A stretch of 64,000 nt of DNA from Artocarpus heterophyllus (lineage: Eukaryota; Streptophyta; Magnoliopsida; Rosales; Moraceae). The position numbers and the translations under genes are program-made. The DNA lies in NCBI GenBank assembly GCA_025403435.1, contig CM046333.1:13231770-13295769 (forward strand). The letters run 5' to 3'. Shown here piece by piece: positions 1-12,660 of this stretch (position 1 is the stretch's first letter; each line of letters opens with the position of its first letter). A model generated the notes under the pieces. The model saw only the letters and a list, made by a program, of their open reading frames with translations, was not told the DNA's origin and searched no databases.

Positions 1-1539
1 ATTTCAAATCCCAAAAATTTTGCCCACTCATTTATTTATACCACGCAGCTGTTTTCCACGCTCTCACCAAAAATACATGTGCCTCATTCCGGTGATAATC
101 AATTTTAATGTGGAGTAATTGAAGTCCTATAGGTTATAATTAAAACTTAAAACTACAATCAACTAATGTGAAGTAGTCATTTAATGACTCTAATCTGTCA
201 ATAAACGAGAAACGTTTTAAGTGTATTTTATACAAAAATTGCGAGGCATCATGTCAATTAATTAATACTCATTGCCTATTTGATCACATTTGCATTAGAT
301 TTTTAAATTGCCAAATACTGATTAATGGAGCGTGGGAGACAAGCCCAGCGTCAGGGTGTTGTCGTTTTCTTTCCTTTCCTCCAAGCCAGCGTCAACTTTT
401 TCGTTTTGGTTCACCAGAAAACAAAAAGCGTTACAGCTTGACTACAGATTGCAAAAGGTATGGATTGACTAAATTGCCACTCATTTATATGCCAACCATT
501 CGGCATCCAATATGGGCATTAGCGGAAGAAAAAAAAGATATATACGTTAGGAGGGGCACAGGCTGGAAGTCATAATAAATATTATATTATAATAATAACA
601 ACCCAACTGGAACGTCACTAATGGCTACCAAAAGAAGACTGCGGGTATCCTATGTGAGCCAAGCACGTGAGTTTTACGCGCTCGCAATAGTGATTGGACA
701 AGTAGTGCATGAGAGAGAAACGTAGCACACACAAAGCTCGTGAAGTAGTGAAGGCCAATTTTTAGCTTCATGTAAAGCGCCAGCTCATACGGTCAAGCCC
801 AGCTGGATCAAGATAAGCAAAGACACACACACACATATATAAACAGGTGAACAGCTAGCTTAGCTTCATGGATGTCTCACGGTCCCCGCAACATTCTTTC
901 CTATTAAATTGGTACGCCGCAAAATTATGATACCTGCCCGCGTGGAATATTGTCACGATTATAAATTTGACCAACATAATTTTTGGCCTGTAAAAAGCTC
1001 CACTTGTGACTGTTTATTATATATTTGGCTCTCTTACGAAGCTTCTTGATTTAGAGAAGTGAACAACATACTGTCTTGTGTTTTTTGCATAGCCACAGGA
1101 ACGTCGAGAACTAAAATTTAAATGTGGTTTTGCAAGGTTGTGGACAGTGACGGAGTAAGAATTTATTACTAAAGTGGTCAAATTTTTTTTATTAAGATTA
1201 TACTAATATGTATATGTTATTGTTTTCGAGACCTATTGAGCCTTGCGATATAAATTAGTACTTCATAATTTTTTAAAATTGAAACAAAACATATAGTTAA
1301 AACAACGAATGCGACAAATACTTTAATTTTTTGTAATTAAAAACAAACATATAATTAAAATAAAACAAAAAAAGATGTAACGAAACACGCAGCTATTGTC
1401 TCGCGAATAGGATGTTGCAACGTGGACGGAATCGGTTCACTTTTCGCTGGCTTGGCCTTTGAGTCACAGATCACTGTGTGCCTACTGGGTTTCGACTATT
1501 GACGTGACTTTGACAAGGCTGCTGATACGACTGAAGAAC
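1..1539. other. gene-free AT-rich intergenic DNA
   Basis: I see no ORF with recognisable protein similarity, no RNA gene and no clear element ends here. The stretch is AT-rich with scattered homopolymer runs. It could hold regulatory DNA of a gene to the left of the window, but nothing in it proves that. Confidence 0.5.
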
Positions 1540-1770
1540 AAAATATATTACAAACATGACGTGGATACGTTTCAAGAATACAAAGTACTCGGTGTAATTA
1601 GCTATGCTCATCATAAAAAATAGAGAATATAGAAGTCTTGACAAACAAAAGAGTAGACCTTAAACAGAATACATTTCGAGAATACTAGTTTTTTCGTAAT
1701 ATCAGTCATCTCGATACTAGAATCAATGAATTTAAAAGTTTTAATAACAACATGTCACAAAACATATAAC
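1540..1770 (-). repeat. old relic of the LOG-carrying retroelement interior
   Basis: Two spaced blocks here (cgtttcaagaatacaaagta and, about 120 bp later, catttcgagaatac) match in order and spacing the paired blocks at 50641-50800 inside the retroelement at 47995-56176. The shared context includes a motif ending in acaaacaaaag and the following tcaatgaat. Divergence is much higher than between the young copies, so this looks like a decayed fragment of the same or a sister family. No LTR or cargo ORF is recognisable beside it. Homology was judged by eye. Confidence 0.5.
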
Positions 1771-3043
1771 ATTTTTATAAAATACACCAACAAACAAACA
1801 AATACACTAAAGATTATATGGAGGAGCGGTTGTTTAGCACACAACAAATGAAAACGAACATGCTGTGGACAACAAGCCCGAATTTGAAGCCCAATTCGAT
1901 AAATTCTATGTTTTTTTTTTCTTTTTTTTTCTTGTCCTCAAACAAAGTGCTAAGTTTAGGGGTATTTGATAACATGTAAAAGTGCATCTTAATCTAAAAT
2001 GTATTTTTATTGGTCATTAAATATTGATAAGGTTTAAAATCAAGAGTTAGATATGTTTGCTCTTTTATGTTGTTCATTTTGCTAGGAAATCATAAAATGG
2101 ATAGAACTTATAAGCTTTTCTTTGCAAAACAGGAACCATGCACCTTTTTTTTTTTTTTTTAGTTTCCTTGTCTGTGGCCATGACTTGTTTGCTCTTTACA
2201 AGCTTTTCTTTGCAAAATAGATTTGTTTGCTTTTTTATTTTGCTCATTTGGCGATGACTTTTCCAAGTTGTAAAGGTAATGACTTTTCTTTATTTTTTTT
2301 TCCTTTCCCTCTAAAATTTTAAATAGTTGCATTTTCTCACGTGAAGCTTTATGTTGAAATTCCAACTATTTTTAAAAACAAAAAAACTAAGGGGCCAGGT
2401 TTAGTTTTTGGGTTAATGAGACAACTGGTTCAATTACGTTTATTGAATTGAAATATGACTCTAATTTGTAAAAATTCTATAAATGTCTCATAATGATATC
2501 ATTAAAATTATTTATATGTAATTATATAGTATAATATGTAATATCATTAAAATAATTACTATATCATTAAGGACATTTTTAAAATATTTTAAATATTGTG
2601 TTAGATTTTAATTTCATAACAATAATTTAAACCCATATTGTAATTTTTTCTTATTTTTTAAGCAACTATGTTTAAAGACAGCAAAGGGGCCAGTTTGTTT
2701 TTTTTTTTTTAAACAACTATATTAAAAGAAACAAAATGCATGCCCCCCAACTTGTAGTTCTTTTTCTTTCCACATATATATATCATTATTTTATACTAGT
2801 TTTGGCAAAATAATATTGCGATAGTAACGAATATGTATATATATATGTGTGTGTATATACATATATATGAAAGAGGGATAAAGACAAATTTGTACTATGT
2901 GGAACCATATATGCATAGATGTGTGCAGCCAGAACCGCAACCTTGCCAGATTCATGAATATCGCCCCTTTTCTTCGCTTTTCGTCTTTTTTTTTTTTAGT
3001 GTTTTTCCCCCACAGTTGCAGGCCTTAGTGTGTGTATATATAT

Positions 3044-3082
<39 letters not shown>

Positions 3083-3596
3083 AATAGAACCTTAAAATAT
3101 ATTACCGAACGAGTATTTAAGATTGCAAGATAAAGCATTTCAAAAAAAAAAAAAATTGCACGATAAAAGGATCAAATTATATTTTTCTGACTATGGTAAT
3201 CTCAAGTGCAAATTAAATTTGTTAAGAAAGTAATATTGTGGGCTAGCCTTGTTTGGCAAGACCGTCTGAATTAGGAGTTGCAGTTTAATCCACCACTAGC
3301 GTTTGGACTATTAAAAAAAATTTGGTACAACTAATATTTGTGGTTCAAAATAAGTTGAATTTAACAATTTTTTAACAAGCAATCTAAACACTGGGTCAAA
3401 ATAAAAAATAAAAATTGTGGTTAAAACCATCAGGCTACTTTATATGAATATGTAGATGTTGTTTGAATGATATTAACTTAGACTTCATATGTGCAACTGT
3501 TTATTTTCACCGAGGGATCGACTAACAAAATATTTTGGATTAATTTTATAAATACTCTCGTACTATATGTCACTTTGGTCACTTTGTCTTCTAAAC
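1771..3596. other. AT-rich intergenic DNA with simple repeats
   Basis: There are long poly-T and poly-A runs and no supported gene. Short ORFs here are chance products of low-complexity sequence. A TA microsatellite near the right end is listed separately. Confidence 0.5.
3034..3078. repeat. (TA)n microsatellite
   Basis: An almost uninterrupted TA dinucleotide run with one interrupting G. Such runs are usually length-polymorphic. Confidence 0.9.
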
Positions 3597-3995
3597 TTTA
3601 AGGTTTCGTTTGATAAGAGGTATGAAAAGAAGTAAGGATGGAGAGAGTTTGACGGATAGAGAATATGAAGGATAAAGAAGATTATAGTAATCCTTTGTGT
3701 TATTTGGTAAGAAGGATAAAGAATTAAAATGATGAATAAATAGATATATGTTTAATTATTATATTGTTCTTTTTTATTATTTTATATTTAACTTTTTTAA
3801 TGATAAAATAGTCTTTTCAATCATTTAAGAGGTGGATTGTATAGATCTTTTCAAAAATAAAGGCATGCAAAATGATGGGCTTCCAAGGAGAAGGTCTCTC
3901 TCCATTGCTCCTCTCCCTCCTTCTCTCCCTCTAACCAAACAAAGGATTGAAGCTCCCCTCCATCTCTCTCTCTCCCTCCTGCCAAACACACCTTA
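3597..3995. mobile_element. candidate MITE with imperfect terminal inverted repeats
   Basis: The left end (ttaaggtttcgtttgataag) and the reverse complement of the right end (ttaaggtgtgtttggcagga) match over about 22 bases with a few differences. The ~400-bp interior has no ORF and is purine-rich on the left and pyrimidine-rich (CT-rich) on the right, as expected for a long fold-back. The termini overlap TTAA/TWA-like flanks, so the exact target duplication and superfamily are unclear. Confidence 0.55.
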
Positions 3996-4873
3996 AAATG
4001 AACCAATCTGTCCCATAAACTATAAAATGTTTACAAGAACATTCGTTCCATTACATTTACATTAAATTTTGCTGACGTGACATTGTAATTGTAATATTAA
4101 ATCTGAATTTAAAGTATAAAACTTAATCCTTATTTAAAAAAAATAAAAAACTGAAATTATTTCTAATGTCAAAAATAAACTAATCCTAACGTTGGTTTAG
4201 GATCTGACCCACGGAATACAATGATCGGCTGCAAGATCTTCTATAGAAGATGGTTGTATTACTGATGGCTTTGCATTGGGCAATTGCCCACCTGATAAAT
4301 GTACTGGGTTTAATATTTTTTCTGGTCAAACCAATCTTTTTTTTCTTTTGTTGAGGTGGGAAAGTATTTTATGGATTTTTCTAATTTACTTGGACATTGT
4401 GGGACGAAGAATTTTACAAAGCCACATTTGATCTTCCAACAGAAATCTGAAATCCCCGAAATTTACCAAGGACGATGAAGAGAGCAGATTCAGTGTAGCG
4501 ATAGAGAACAACGCCAAGAGCAACGACCTCAAAGAGGCAATATCTGGTCCAAAATAGTTGCTAATGTTTAATAATAGTTAAGTTTTATACTTTAAAGTAG
4601 GATTTAATATTATAGTTATAGTGCCATCTCAGCAAAACTTAACGGAATTGTGACGGAAGTTGTGTTCTTGCAAACATTTCATAGTTTATGGGGATAAATT
4701 AATGTATTTTAAAATTCACGAGGTAAAGTGATACAAGTGAGATAGTTCAAGAGATATTTTAAAAATTAATCCAAATATTTATATTGTTAGTTTCTCTTTA
4801 TTGCCCCTGACTCCAAGTGCTAAAGTATGAACATTTTTTTAAATTACCATCCGTGATACTCTTGCAGTAATAA
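3996..4873. other. intergenic, no gene seen
   Basis: AT-rich sequence without recognisable coding potential. It contains short segments resembling its own flanks, possibly eroded MITE arms, but nothing that can be delimited. Confidence 0.4.
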
Positions 4874-4992
4874 GGGTACGTTTGGTATGAGTATTTGAGT
4901 ATAGTATTTGAATAAAGATTTAAATTTTTGTGAGAGAAAATACTGTAGCAAAATGATTCGAACCGTGATTTGAAAACTCAAACAAACACACT
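4874..4992 (+). mobile_element. small MITE, family A copy 1
   Basis: A ~120-bp unit starting gggtacgtttggtatgag and ending ctcaaacaaacac, with a central tactgtagcaaaatgattcg block. The reverse complement of 43763-43880 carries the same ends and the same core, so the two are copies of one non-coding element. The GTTTGG/CAAAC termini resemble hAT-type MITE ends. Confidence 0.65.
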
Positions 4993-7900
4993 CAAAAAAT
5001 GCACAATCAAACTCGTGCATCGCATGAAAAACATTTCACTATTTAGGATACTTTAGGTAAAAATTACAGATTTTGTTTGAATTAATCTCAACTGAATATG
5101 TCCCGGTTCACTTCCACTCAAGAGAGAAAGTTCTTCAACATGTAAACTATTAACCATCAAACCTCTTGACAAAACATAAAAGTGGTACTATTAGTTTTTA
5201 GTTTCCCATCCAATGACTCTTACAGATAAGCTATAACTGGCAAAGTATCGATTTGAGTTAAAAACTGCTATTTAGTGTTAATTGTTTTGATTAAGAACCC
5301 TTCTTAATTCAAACATTGCCATGAATCTCATGATTAATTAAACAAATCACACGCATCAAGCTACATCGAATAGCATTCGTCGGCCATCGAAAACCTAAAC
5401 TCACGAGCTAGGCTAACCTGCAGGAAAAATCTAATTATATTTTCCCCCCTATGTCTAAGAACATTATCCAAATCCATAGCATTCACAAGGCTGCCGCCAT
5501 ATGCGTTGTTGAATTAATTAGTACAGTACTATTATACAAATAATTTATCATATGCTTATTTTTTAATGCAATGTTTTCAAAATCTCATTAATTTTCGACG
5601 AGGCGTCCACTTGCAACCCTTTATGCCCCGATAAACTCAAAAAAAATAAAAATAAAAACATAAAAAAAAACCTGCAGCGTGTTCGATGGAGGATGATTAA
5701 TTAATCAAAAAACCAGTTATAAATAGCTGCCTTGTTTCATTCCCGCAAACATGGTAAAAGCCAGTTAAGATATGCACTTAAAAATATCATTTTCTCTAGC
5801 TGCAAATGCAAGGTCCTTCGTATGTAAACATTATATGTAATTTGAAAATGCTAAAGAACTTGTTACAAGACTTAAATTTACATCTTATTCAGTACATATA
5901 CACAAAGATAGAGCTTGCAGCTTCTTGGATTCTCTTGCTCTGTATCAAAGAAGGCTCATTAGCTATAGTTTGTCTTTGTGTAATGGAAATGTAATTATAG
6001 TAAAATTATCTATAAAGACGATATATATATATATATATATATATAAATATATGCTATGAATTAATTTTATGTTATAATATCATCAATATTTCGTAATGTA
6101 ATTTCAATGTACCGCCAAATAAAGAAGCTTCGAATTAAAAAAGCATATATGTATTCTGCAAGGCCTAGAAGTTACATTCTAATGTGTACATAGATAATTA
6201 TATTACTCGAATAAATAATCTTGAATTACGATTGTGAATGTCATGTAGGGCACATTCTTCCTACTATAAATCAAGTGGCTCGCTCTTGTCTGAAAACTGG
6301 TAAGACGACTAATAACACTATAGGAAGACATACACTTAAACTTTATTTTTCTAGAAAAATGGTATATATGTGTGTGTATATATATTCTCACGGGCACTGT
6401 TAGTTGAAGCATCCCAAGATATTTGGACAATGTAATAAATTGAAGTTTAGTCCTTGCAATTAGTCTCCTCGGATGCCCACAGCTTCAGATAAGATAGAGC
6501 AGATTGTCCAGCCTGTCCCAAGGTGATCCGTTGTCGTGTTTGTATACCTAAACAATAGGACTTTTGCACAACTAAGAATAAGTAAAGAAAAGAAAAAGTC
6601 AGATTAGTAGTACTCAAGAAATAGCCTCTGCCTATTATTTGTTTATTTGTAAGGAGGAATTGTATTCAACTAAATAAAAGATACACACACCAATATGATT
6701 GACCCCCTGGTACATGAGAGAAAACCCTCAACTGAGACTGGATCTATTAATTAAATCTGATGAAGCTTGGGGAGAAAGACGTATGTTAAGACCCAACAAT
6801 AGAAAAAGTCCTTGGTACAAAAATAATCGAGCACACATGAAGGTCGTTATGATAAGACCTCTACAATCAATGGACTCATCTGATCGATTGAGAGTCAATA
6901 ACATGTAGCATTGAAGCCACCACCAACTCCGTATAAACATAAGTCCAATGGAACCAAGACACTACCAAGACACAGATATGGTAGATCACAAAAGCAAACT
7001 CAAAAGATAGGCAAACCACCTTTGTTATTACAAAGAACGAACAAAAAACAAAATTTCAAAACACAAAAACTGCAAGGCGATCGCCATTATTCGCCTTTGC
7101 TTGATTCAAATAAAAGGTTAGTGTACTAATGTGACATAGTCAAAATGCATTTTTACAAATTAAATGGAATAAAAACTTAAAAGGATGAGTTCAATTTCAA
7201 CCACCACGAATTTAGTGTTGCACGATCTATTAGTTGGACAAGACTTTTTATGTTAGAATCGTCAACCTAAAAACATCTTAGAAGAAGAAAAAAGGAAAGA
7301 CATTCCTACTGTTTCACTAATCGATTTTTGGCAACAAAAAATTAAGTAAGAAGTTTTAATGAAAGGTGTTTAATTTATTCAAGTTTTATTTGAAACTGAA
7401 ATGGTAGTGATGAAGCATTGAGTAGGAGTAGCTAACCCGGTCTTTATTCAAGTACGTACTCCTACGTCTTCATAAACAGTTGGTGGGTGGATGTGGATAA
7501 GGTACAGAGAATTGGTTCATCCTATTGATCAAAGTTCATCATCCATTATAGTAGTAGTAGTTAAGTTATAACTATTATATGCATATGGTGACCACCACGG
7601 TCAACATGAGAGTATGGAAGCACCCCTTTGCACTACATGGGGGCATGGCATGTGACCCCACAGGGAGCATGGGTGACTTGTTACATTCCTTCCTATCTTT
7701 TCTAAAATCGCATGATGTTTGGCGCAGCATTCAGGCTCATCATCAATTCTTATGGACCTACCATTTGGGTATATGCATATTCCTTGGTATGCATCAGAAG
7801 ATAAAAATTATTGAGAGTTTGATGGTGATGGATTAAGAAGCGCCAATCTAGGCGTGTTATTTTCCTTTGAATATTTTCATGAAACTTCTAGGGGCAGTAT

Positions 7901-8554
7901 AGTGCATGATATAATTCATCACAGAAAAAAAATTATGTATCAACTATATTATAACTAGTGAAAACCAACATGAATTTTTTTAACTGTTTAGAAATATACA
8001 TGTAAGATTGTGTCAATTTCAGTTGGATCTTAGAGTTGAAACATCAATTTAGAATTCGTTGGTGTTGCTAGTTTATATAGTAACTAATTTATGATTGGTT
8101 AAGGTCGAAATTCATCCTGTTTTCCTTGGTTCTAATCCATAGTCGTATGTAATACTTATTAAGAATCATATCTTCAATTTGAGAAACAAAATTATTATTT
8201 TTTTATTGTCTTTGAGTATTGGTATATCAAACATTGGCTTAAGTATTGGTAGCTAAAAGAGTGCAATGATGAATCTTGACGCAGGAAAGAGCACAAACAC
8301 AGAGGTATAATTTGAAAATTTCGGAGAGGTGTACGTTGTTAAAGAGGTCAGTCGCACATGCAATTGCTGATTCAGCTGCCCATCTAAGTAGGTAATCTCA
8401 TATCTGCCCCCCGCAAGTATTCGATCTTCGTGCCTCTCCCATCACCATGCGTGCCATTTTGGCAACCAGCAAACCGATGTTGGCGTCTGCAAACGCAATG
8501 CAAAGCAAAGCTTAAAGACCCTGCTTATTTTCTAATCTCCAAACAAATTAAAAC
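4993..8554. other. gene-free intergenic stretch
   Basis: No ORF here resembles a known protein. Short reading frames around 5.8-7.8 kb lack homology I can recognise and sit in low-complexity or AT-rich DNA. A TA microsatellite occurs at about 6020-6045. The last several hundred bases are the upstream region of the EXORDIUM-like gene. Confidence 0.45.
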
Positions 8555-8556
8555 CG

Positions 8557-8564
8557 TATAAATA
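8557..8564 (+). promoter_or_regulatory. candidate TATA box of the EXORDIUM-like gene
   Basis: The sequence tataaata lies about 240 bp upstream of the chosen start codon. It would give a 5' leader of roughly 200 bases that includes a CT-rich stretch, common in plant leaders. Position alone supports it. Confidence 0.45.
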
Positions 8565-8794
8565 TTAGATTGTCTCCTTATCTTATCCCCTTCTCGTGAT
8601 CTCTGTTTTAAACCTAAGAAAAGAAAAAATAAAAAATGCTATCTTGAAAGCTACCCAACAAACCCACATTTGATCAGTGCATGCACCAACTTCAACTATA
8701 TATATTACTTTCTCACTCCCTCTCCTCACTCACACCACTCGAGTACCAAAAACAAACGACTTTGTTTTTTCTTCTTTTTTTGGCTAATCAGAAA

Positions 8795-9733
8795 ATGGGT
8801 TCCTCTCTAATCACTAAACCATCCACTTTTTTCCTTCTCTTTTTCCTGATTTTAACGTTAACAAACTTGTCCCTCGCCGCAAGAAAGCTAACGTCGTTAT
8901 ACGAACCACCACCAATGGCCTTAACGTACCATAACGGCGCTTTGCTCGAAGGAAACCTCCCCGTTGCCGTTCTATGGTACGGGAAATTCTCATCAGCTCA
9001 GAAATCCATTATCGCCAACTTTCTTCTCTCCCTTGACTCACAAATGACGGATTTGCCCTCCGTCGCTCGCTGGTGGAACATCGTCCAAACCTACTTGAAG
9101 AAAGCCGGCAAAAGAGAGACGCGAATTTCTTTATCAAACCAGGTCTCCGACGAGGAATGTTCCCTCGGGAAATTCCTCAAAAGGTCTCAGGTCTCCGAGT
9201 TGGCTCACCGGGCGAACTCGAGACCTGGCGAGTTGACTCTGGTCCTCACTGCCCAGGACGTCGTTGTGGAGGGCTTTTGCATGAGCATCTGCGGGTTCCA
9301 CGGCTCGGGCGGCCACCACGGCCGGCATGACTCGGTGTTCGTCTGGGTCGGTAACTCGGTAACTCAGTGCCCTGGTCAGTGCACGTGGCCGTTCCACCAG
9401 CCCATCTACGGCCCACAGACTGCACCGCTGGGCGCGCCAAACGACGACATTGGGGTGGATGGCATGATCGTAAATATCGCCAGCCTTTTGGCCGGGACTG
9501 TCACGAACCCGTTTAGGAACGGGTACTATCTCGGCTCGGCTGACGCGCCACTCGAGGTGGCTTCAGCTTGTCCTGGAGTGTACGGCAAAGGGGCGTACCC
9601 GGGTTACGCTGGGGAGGTTTTAGTGGATTCTAGCTCCGGAGCGAGCTATAATGCGGTGGGACTGAATGGGAGGAAGTATATGTTGCCGGGATTGTTTGAC
9701 CCGGATACTTCTCAGTGTTCGACGGTTGTTTGA
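8795..9733 (+). CDS. EXORDIUM-like (EXO/EXL/PHI-1 family) secreted protein
   Basis: An intronless 312-codon gene. Known family role: EXORDIUM/PHI-1 proteins are secreted to the apoplast and promote growth and cell expansion in brassinosteroid and carbon signalling; no enzymatic activity is established. Visible features: a hydrophobic signal peptide (residues about 10-27, likely cleavage in LSLA-ARK), YHNG near residue 45, a WYGKF block at 61-65, a Cys-rich core FCMSICGFHGS at 161-171, CPGQCTWPFHQPIYGPQ at 192-208, and the conserved tail CPGVYGKGAYPGYAGEVLVD plus FDPDTSQC. Full-length members are about 300-320 residues, so it is complete. An in-frame ATG at 8681 exists, but starting at 8795 puts the signal peptide at the N-terminus. 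The CDS is clearly more GC-rich than its flanks. Closest in style to EXL2-type members; the exact orthologue is not assigned. Confidence 0.93.
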   Translation: MGSSLITKPSTFFLLFFLILTLTNLSLAARKLTSLYEPPPMALTYHNGALLEGNLPVAVLWYGKFSSAQKSIIANFLLSLDSQMTDLPSVARWWNIVQTYLKKAGKRETRISLSNQVSDEECSLGKFLKRSQVSELAHRANSRPGELTLVLTAQDVVVEGFCMSICGFHGSGGHHGRHDSVFVWVGNSVTQCPGQCTWPFHQPIYGPQTAPLGAPNDDIGVDGMIVNIASLLAGTVTNPFRNGYYLGSADAPLEVASACPGVYGKGAYPGYAGEVLVDSSSGASYNAVGLNGRKYMLPGLFDPDTSQCSTVV

Positions 9734-11710
9734 GTGATTTTGCTTTGGAGAGACACGTGTCTTTTGGTTATTGGTTATGCTTGTACATAATATGCCACTT
9801 CACTACTGTATTTTAGCTGTTTATTAACATCTTTGATCAATACCGGATTTTGTTTGTCTTTTTAGATGCTTTCCTCTTTATTTTTATTTTTTGCTTTCTT
9901 TTTCAGATAAAAGTATTGCAGCCGGAAAAATGTACCTGATTACAAATAAATCAACTCGAAAGTTTGATGCAATGTTTTGTTTTATAACCCTTTAAACATT
10001 AATACAAAAAAAACATTTAAATATATAACATAATTTTATTAATGAGATTGAAATATAACGAAATACTTAAAAATGGTTTTTAAATAATGAATTAAATTTA
10101 TTATAGTAATTAATACGTTATTTTAGAGGATAAAATATAACAATATTATAATAATTACTATTTAATTTTGTAATTTTCAAAATATTTTAAAAAATTATTA
10201 TATTTCATTTTCAATTTTTTAAACAAATTCTTTCCATTTAATATGAGGAATGGTTAGCGCTCTAATAATTCACTAGTCAAGCATGACAAGTATATATCCG
10301 TTAGAGTGCTACATTATAAAGTAAAAATATACACTATAATATAAAGCTCTTATATAATATAGTTTTAATACGATGAAAAGTTTAAAGTTGAAACTCTTCT
10401 TTTAAATACCTTATAAGTGTCCTTTTAAACAGAAATTGATCGAATTATTATTCCTTTTTTCTTTTTTTTTTTTTTGTAAATAAGCTAGCTTCTTAAGATT
10501 TAATGTTTTCAGAAGGAAAAAAATAAAGAGCTAGAATATTACCCATATTTTTTAATCATCCTTTTTTTAAGCCGCAAAAAAATGAAAAATACTATGCCAC
10601 AAATTTTTAGTGCCACAAAATTTCCCCAAATCTATCTCCAATTCAAATCATTCGAAAAAAATCTCTCGACTTTGTCTTCCTTTCCCCCGCTGCATCCAGA
10701 CTGGCGTTGGAGCTTTATAACCTTTATACCAGCGATGAGGAATTCAATCTATCAAGTGTATTGAAGATCTCTATTGAGTACCACCATCGGAGCTTTCACT
10801 GCCACATGTTTGTTTCTCCTAAAATTTAAATCAAATGAATTTTTTGAATTTAAGTTTTTACAATTCCACTCCTCTTAAACTCTTTGTACTCGGATATGTT
10901 TGCTACAATAAAAGCTATAATTCTCTCTCATATATTTAAGGAAAAAAATCATAACTTCTTCATTTTATATCCTATTGAAATGATTCTTTTTTCATAACAT
11001 TTTTAATGAAAAGAGAAATAAATCAGGATCTATATTGTATATTTTTTAGAATCATAAACATTACGATTTTGTTAAATTTATTAATAAATAATTTTTTTCT
11101 ACTATCTATCCAAATACAAATTCTAATTTTATTTCCTATTTAGATTAATACTTTAAATGCAAATCTAAATTTCAATTCAGATAGCAATTTAACCGCCAAT
11201 TAAAATCGCACATCTCAAATCAACACAATTCAAATCCATTGCATTTGAATCCAAATTCATAATTGTGCACTATGTTGGTTGAAGTTTCTTAAAATTTTTG
11301 TTGCATTGGTTTTATTATGTTTTATTTGTTAGTTTGTGACTTAATGTATGCAAGCTTGTATTGTAGATCCTTTTATCTTTATGTTGGTTCATGGCTTATT
11401 AATATAATATTGGAACTTCAATGTTACGAATTGTAGCCTTTTGATTTATTATATGTTACATTGTTAGTTCTGATTTTGTTTTTCCTTTTTAATAATATTT
11501 TACCCGACCAACCTACCAAACTCACCCAAACTTTAATTGGATAAATTAATTTTAAATTTTAGATTGATTAGGTGGGTTAAATTTAAAATCAACTAACTCA
11601 AAGCCTCAAAAAGCCACCAAACCTTTCTTTTAGGAAGCAATTTTTTTAATCTCCTATGTATTTTTTTTACATCAATATTTTACTATAAAACTTGTTTATA
11701 GAGTATTATG
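9734..11710. other. intergenic, AT-rich with MITE fragments
   Basis: The 3' flank of the EXORDIUM-like gene has an aataaa at about 9945. A partial copy of the MITE family seen at 39888-40043 (motif tataaagctcttatata) lies at about 10250-10420. No gene is seen. Confidence 0.45.
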
Positions 11711-11824
11711 AAATATGGTTAGAACTGAAACTTTTAAATTAAAAATTATAGCATGTGAGAGCTTTATAATATAACTTACTTTTTTTCTATTACTATAACA
11801 TATAAAAGCTTTATGATATAACAT
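11711..11824. mobile_element. truncated MITE (family B) abutting the UGT relic
   Basis: The stretch begins with a ggttagaactg-type end and carries the family signature (tagcatgtgagagctttata, then a second inverted copy near acatataaaagctttatga). It stops a few bases before the first recognisable UGT exon-1 codons at about 11826, so the pseudogene breakpoint and the MITE remnant coincide. Confidence 0.55.
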
Positions 11825-11825
11825 G

Positions 11826-12660
11826 AACACTCTTGATTCCACCGAGGAGCTTGGCATTCCGGTGGTTCTTTTCTAGACGTTGTGTGCTTGTGGGATCTTG
11901 GGTTATCTCCATTATCGAGGACTCGTGGAAAAGGGTTATACGCCTCTTAAAGGTATATGTTTTAACGATTATAATCGTTACAGACTTAATTTCTCTATCG
12001 ATTTATTTATTTTCTAGTTTTGCGGCTAAGCGTGCCATGATATATATGATTTATAGTGCGGCTGTTTTTGTATTTTTTAACTTCTGATCAGTGGTAAATT
12101 CAATATATATTTTAATGCAGATGACATGAGACGTTTTTGTGTTCAAATTTTAAACTTTTAATTAAACGAATCTTCAATCATATTAATATGTCAGTAATAT
12201 ACATAATTTTCTTGTCGTTTACCATTCTACATCATCACTAGGTATGAAAGACATTCGTCTAAAGGACATCTTAACGTTCATCAGAACAACCAACCCAAAC
12301 GACATCATGCTCAACTTCGTCATCACCGAAACCGAGAGGACCACCCAAAGAGCTTCAGCAATCATTTTAAACACCTTTTATGACCTCAAACGGGACGTCA
12401 TTAACGCAATGAAATCCATCCTAAAACCACCGGTTTACACTGTCGGCCCCCTTCACCTCCTCCTCAACCAAATCCCCATCAAAGATAGCTCGAAAACCCT
12501 TGGATCAAACCTATGGAAAGAAGACCCCAAATGCCTCGAGTGGCTAGACTCTAAAGAACCCGGCAGGGTGGTTTACGTGAGTTTCGGAAGCATAACTCTG
12601 ATGACGGCGGATCAGTTGACGGAGTTTGCCTGGGGACTTGCAAACAGCAAGAGGGAATTC
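11826..12660 (+). pseudogene. truncated UGT85-type glycosyltransferase pseudogene
   Basis: A broken relative of the intact gene at 19949-21980. The exon-1 remnant (11826-11952) encodes only the end of the N-terminal domain (around ELGIPVVLF). The conserved Trp after VLF is a TAG stop at 11874-11876. A donor-like AAAG|GTATAT is preserved. The intron is about 290 bp. The exon-2 remnant (about 12240-12660) resumes at [10 protein letters not shown], lacking roughly the first 18 codons, and runs through TVGPL and VVYVSFGSIT to NSKREF, then similarity ends abruptly. The PSPG donor-binding box is missing altogether, as are the catalytic His and the true start. It cannot make a working enzyme. High similarity to the exon 2 at 21010 suggests a fairly recent duplication. 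Confidence 0.88.

Noticed and set aside
7579..7836. 85-codon ORF in the gene-poor left region
   Set aside because: No recognisable domain, leader or splice partners; could not be supported.
8681..8794. In-frame upstream ATG extending the EXORDIUM-like ORF by 38 residues
   Set aside because: It would place extra residues before a clear signal peptide; the family start fits 8795.
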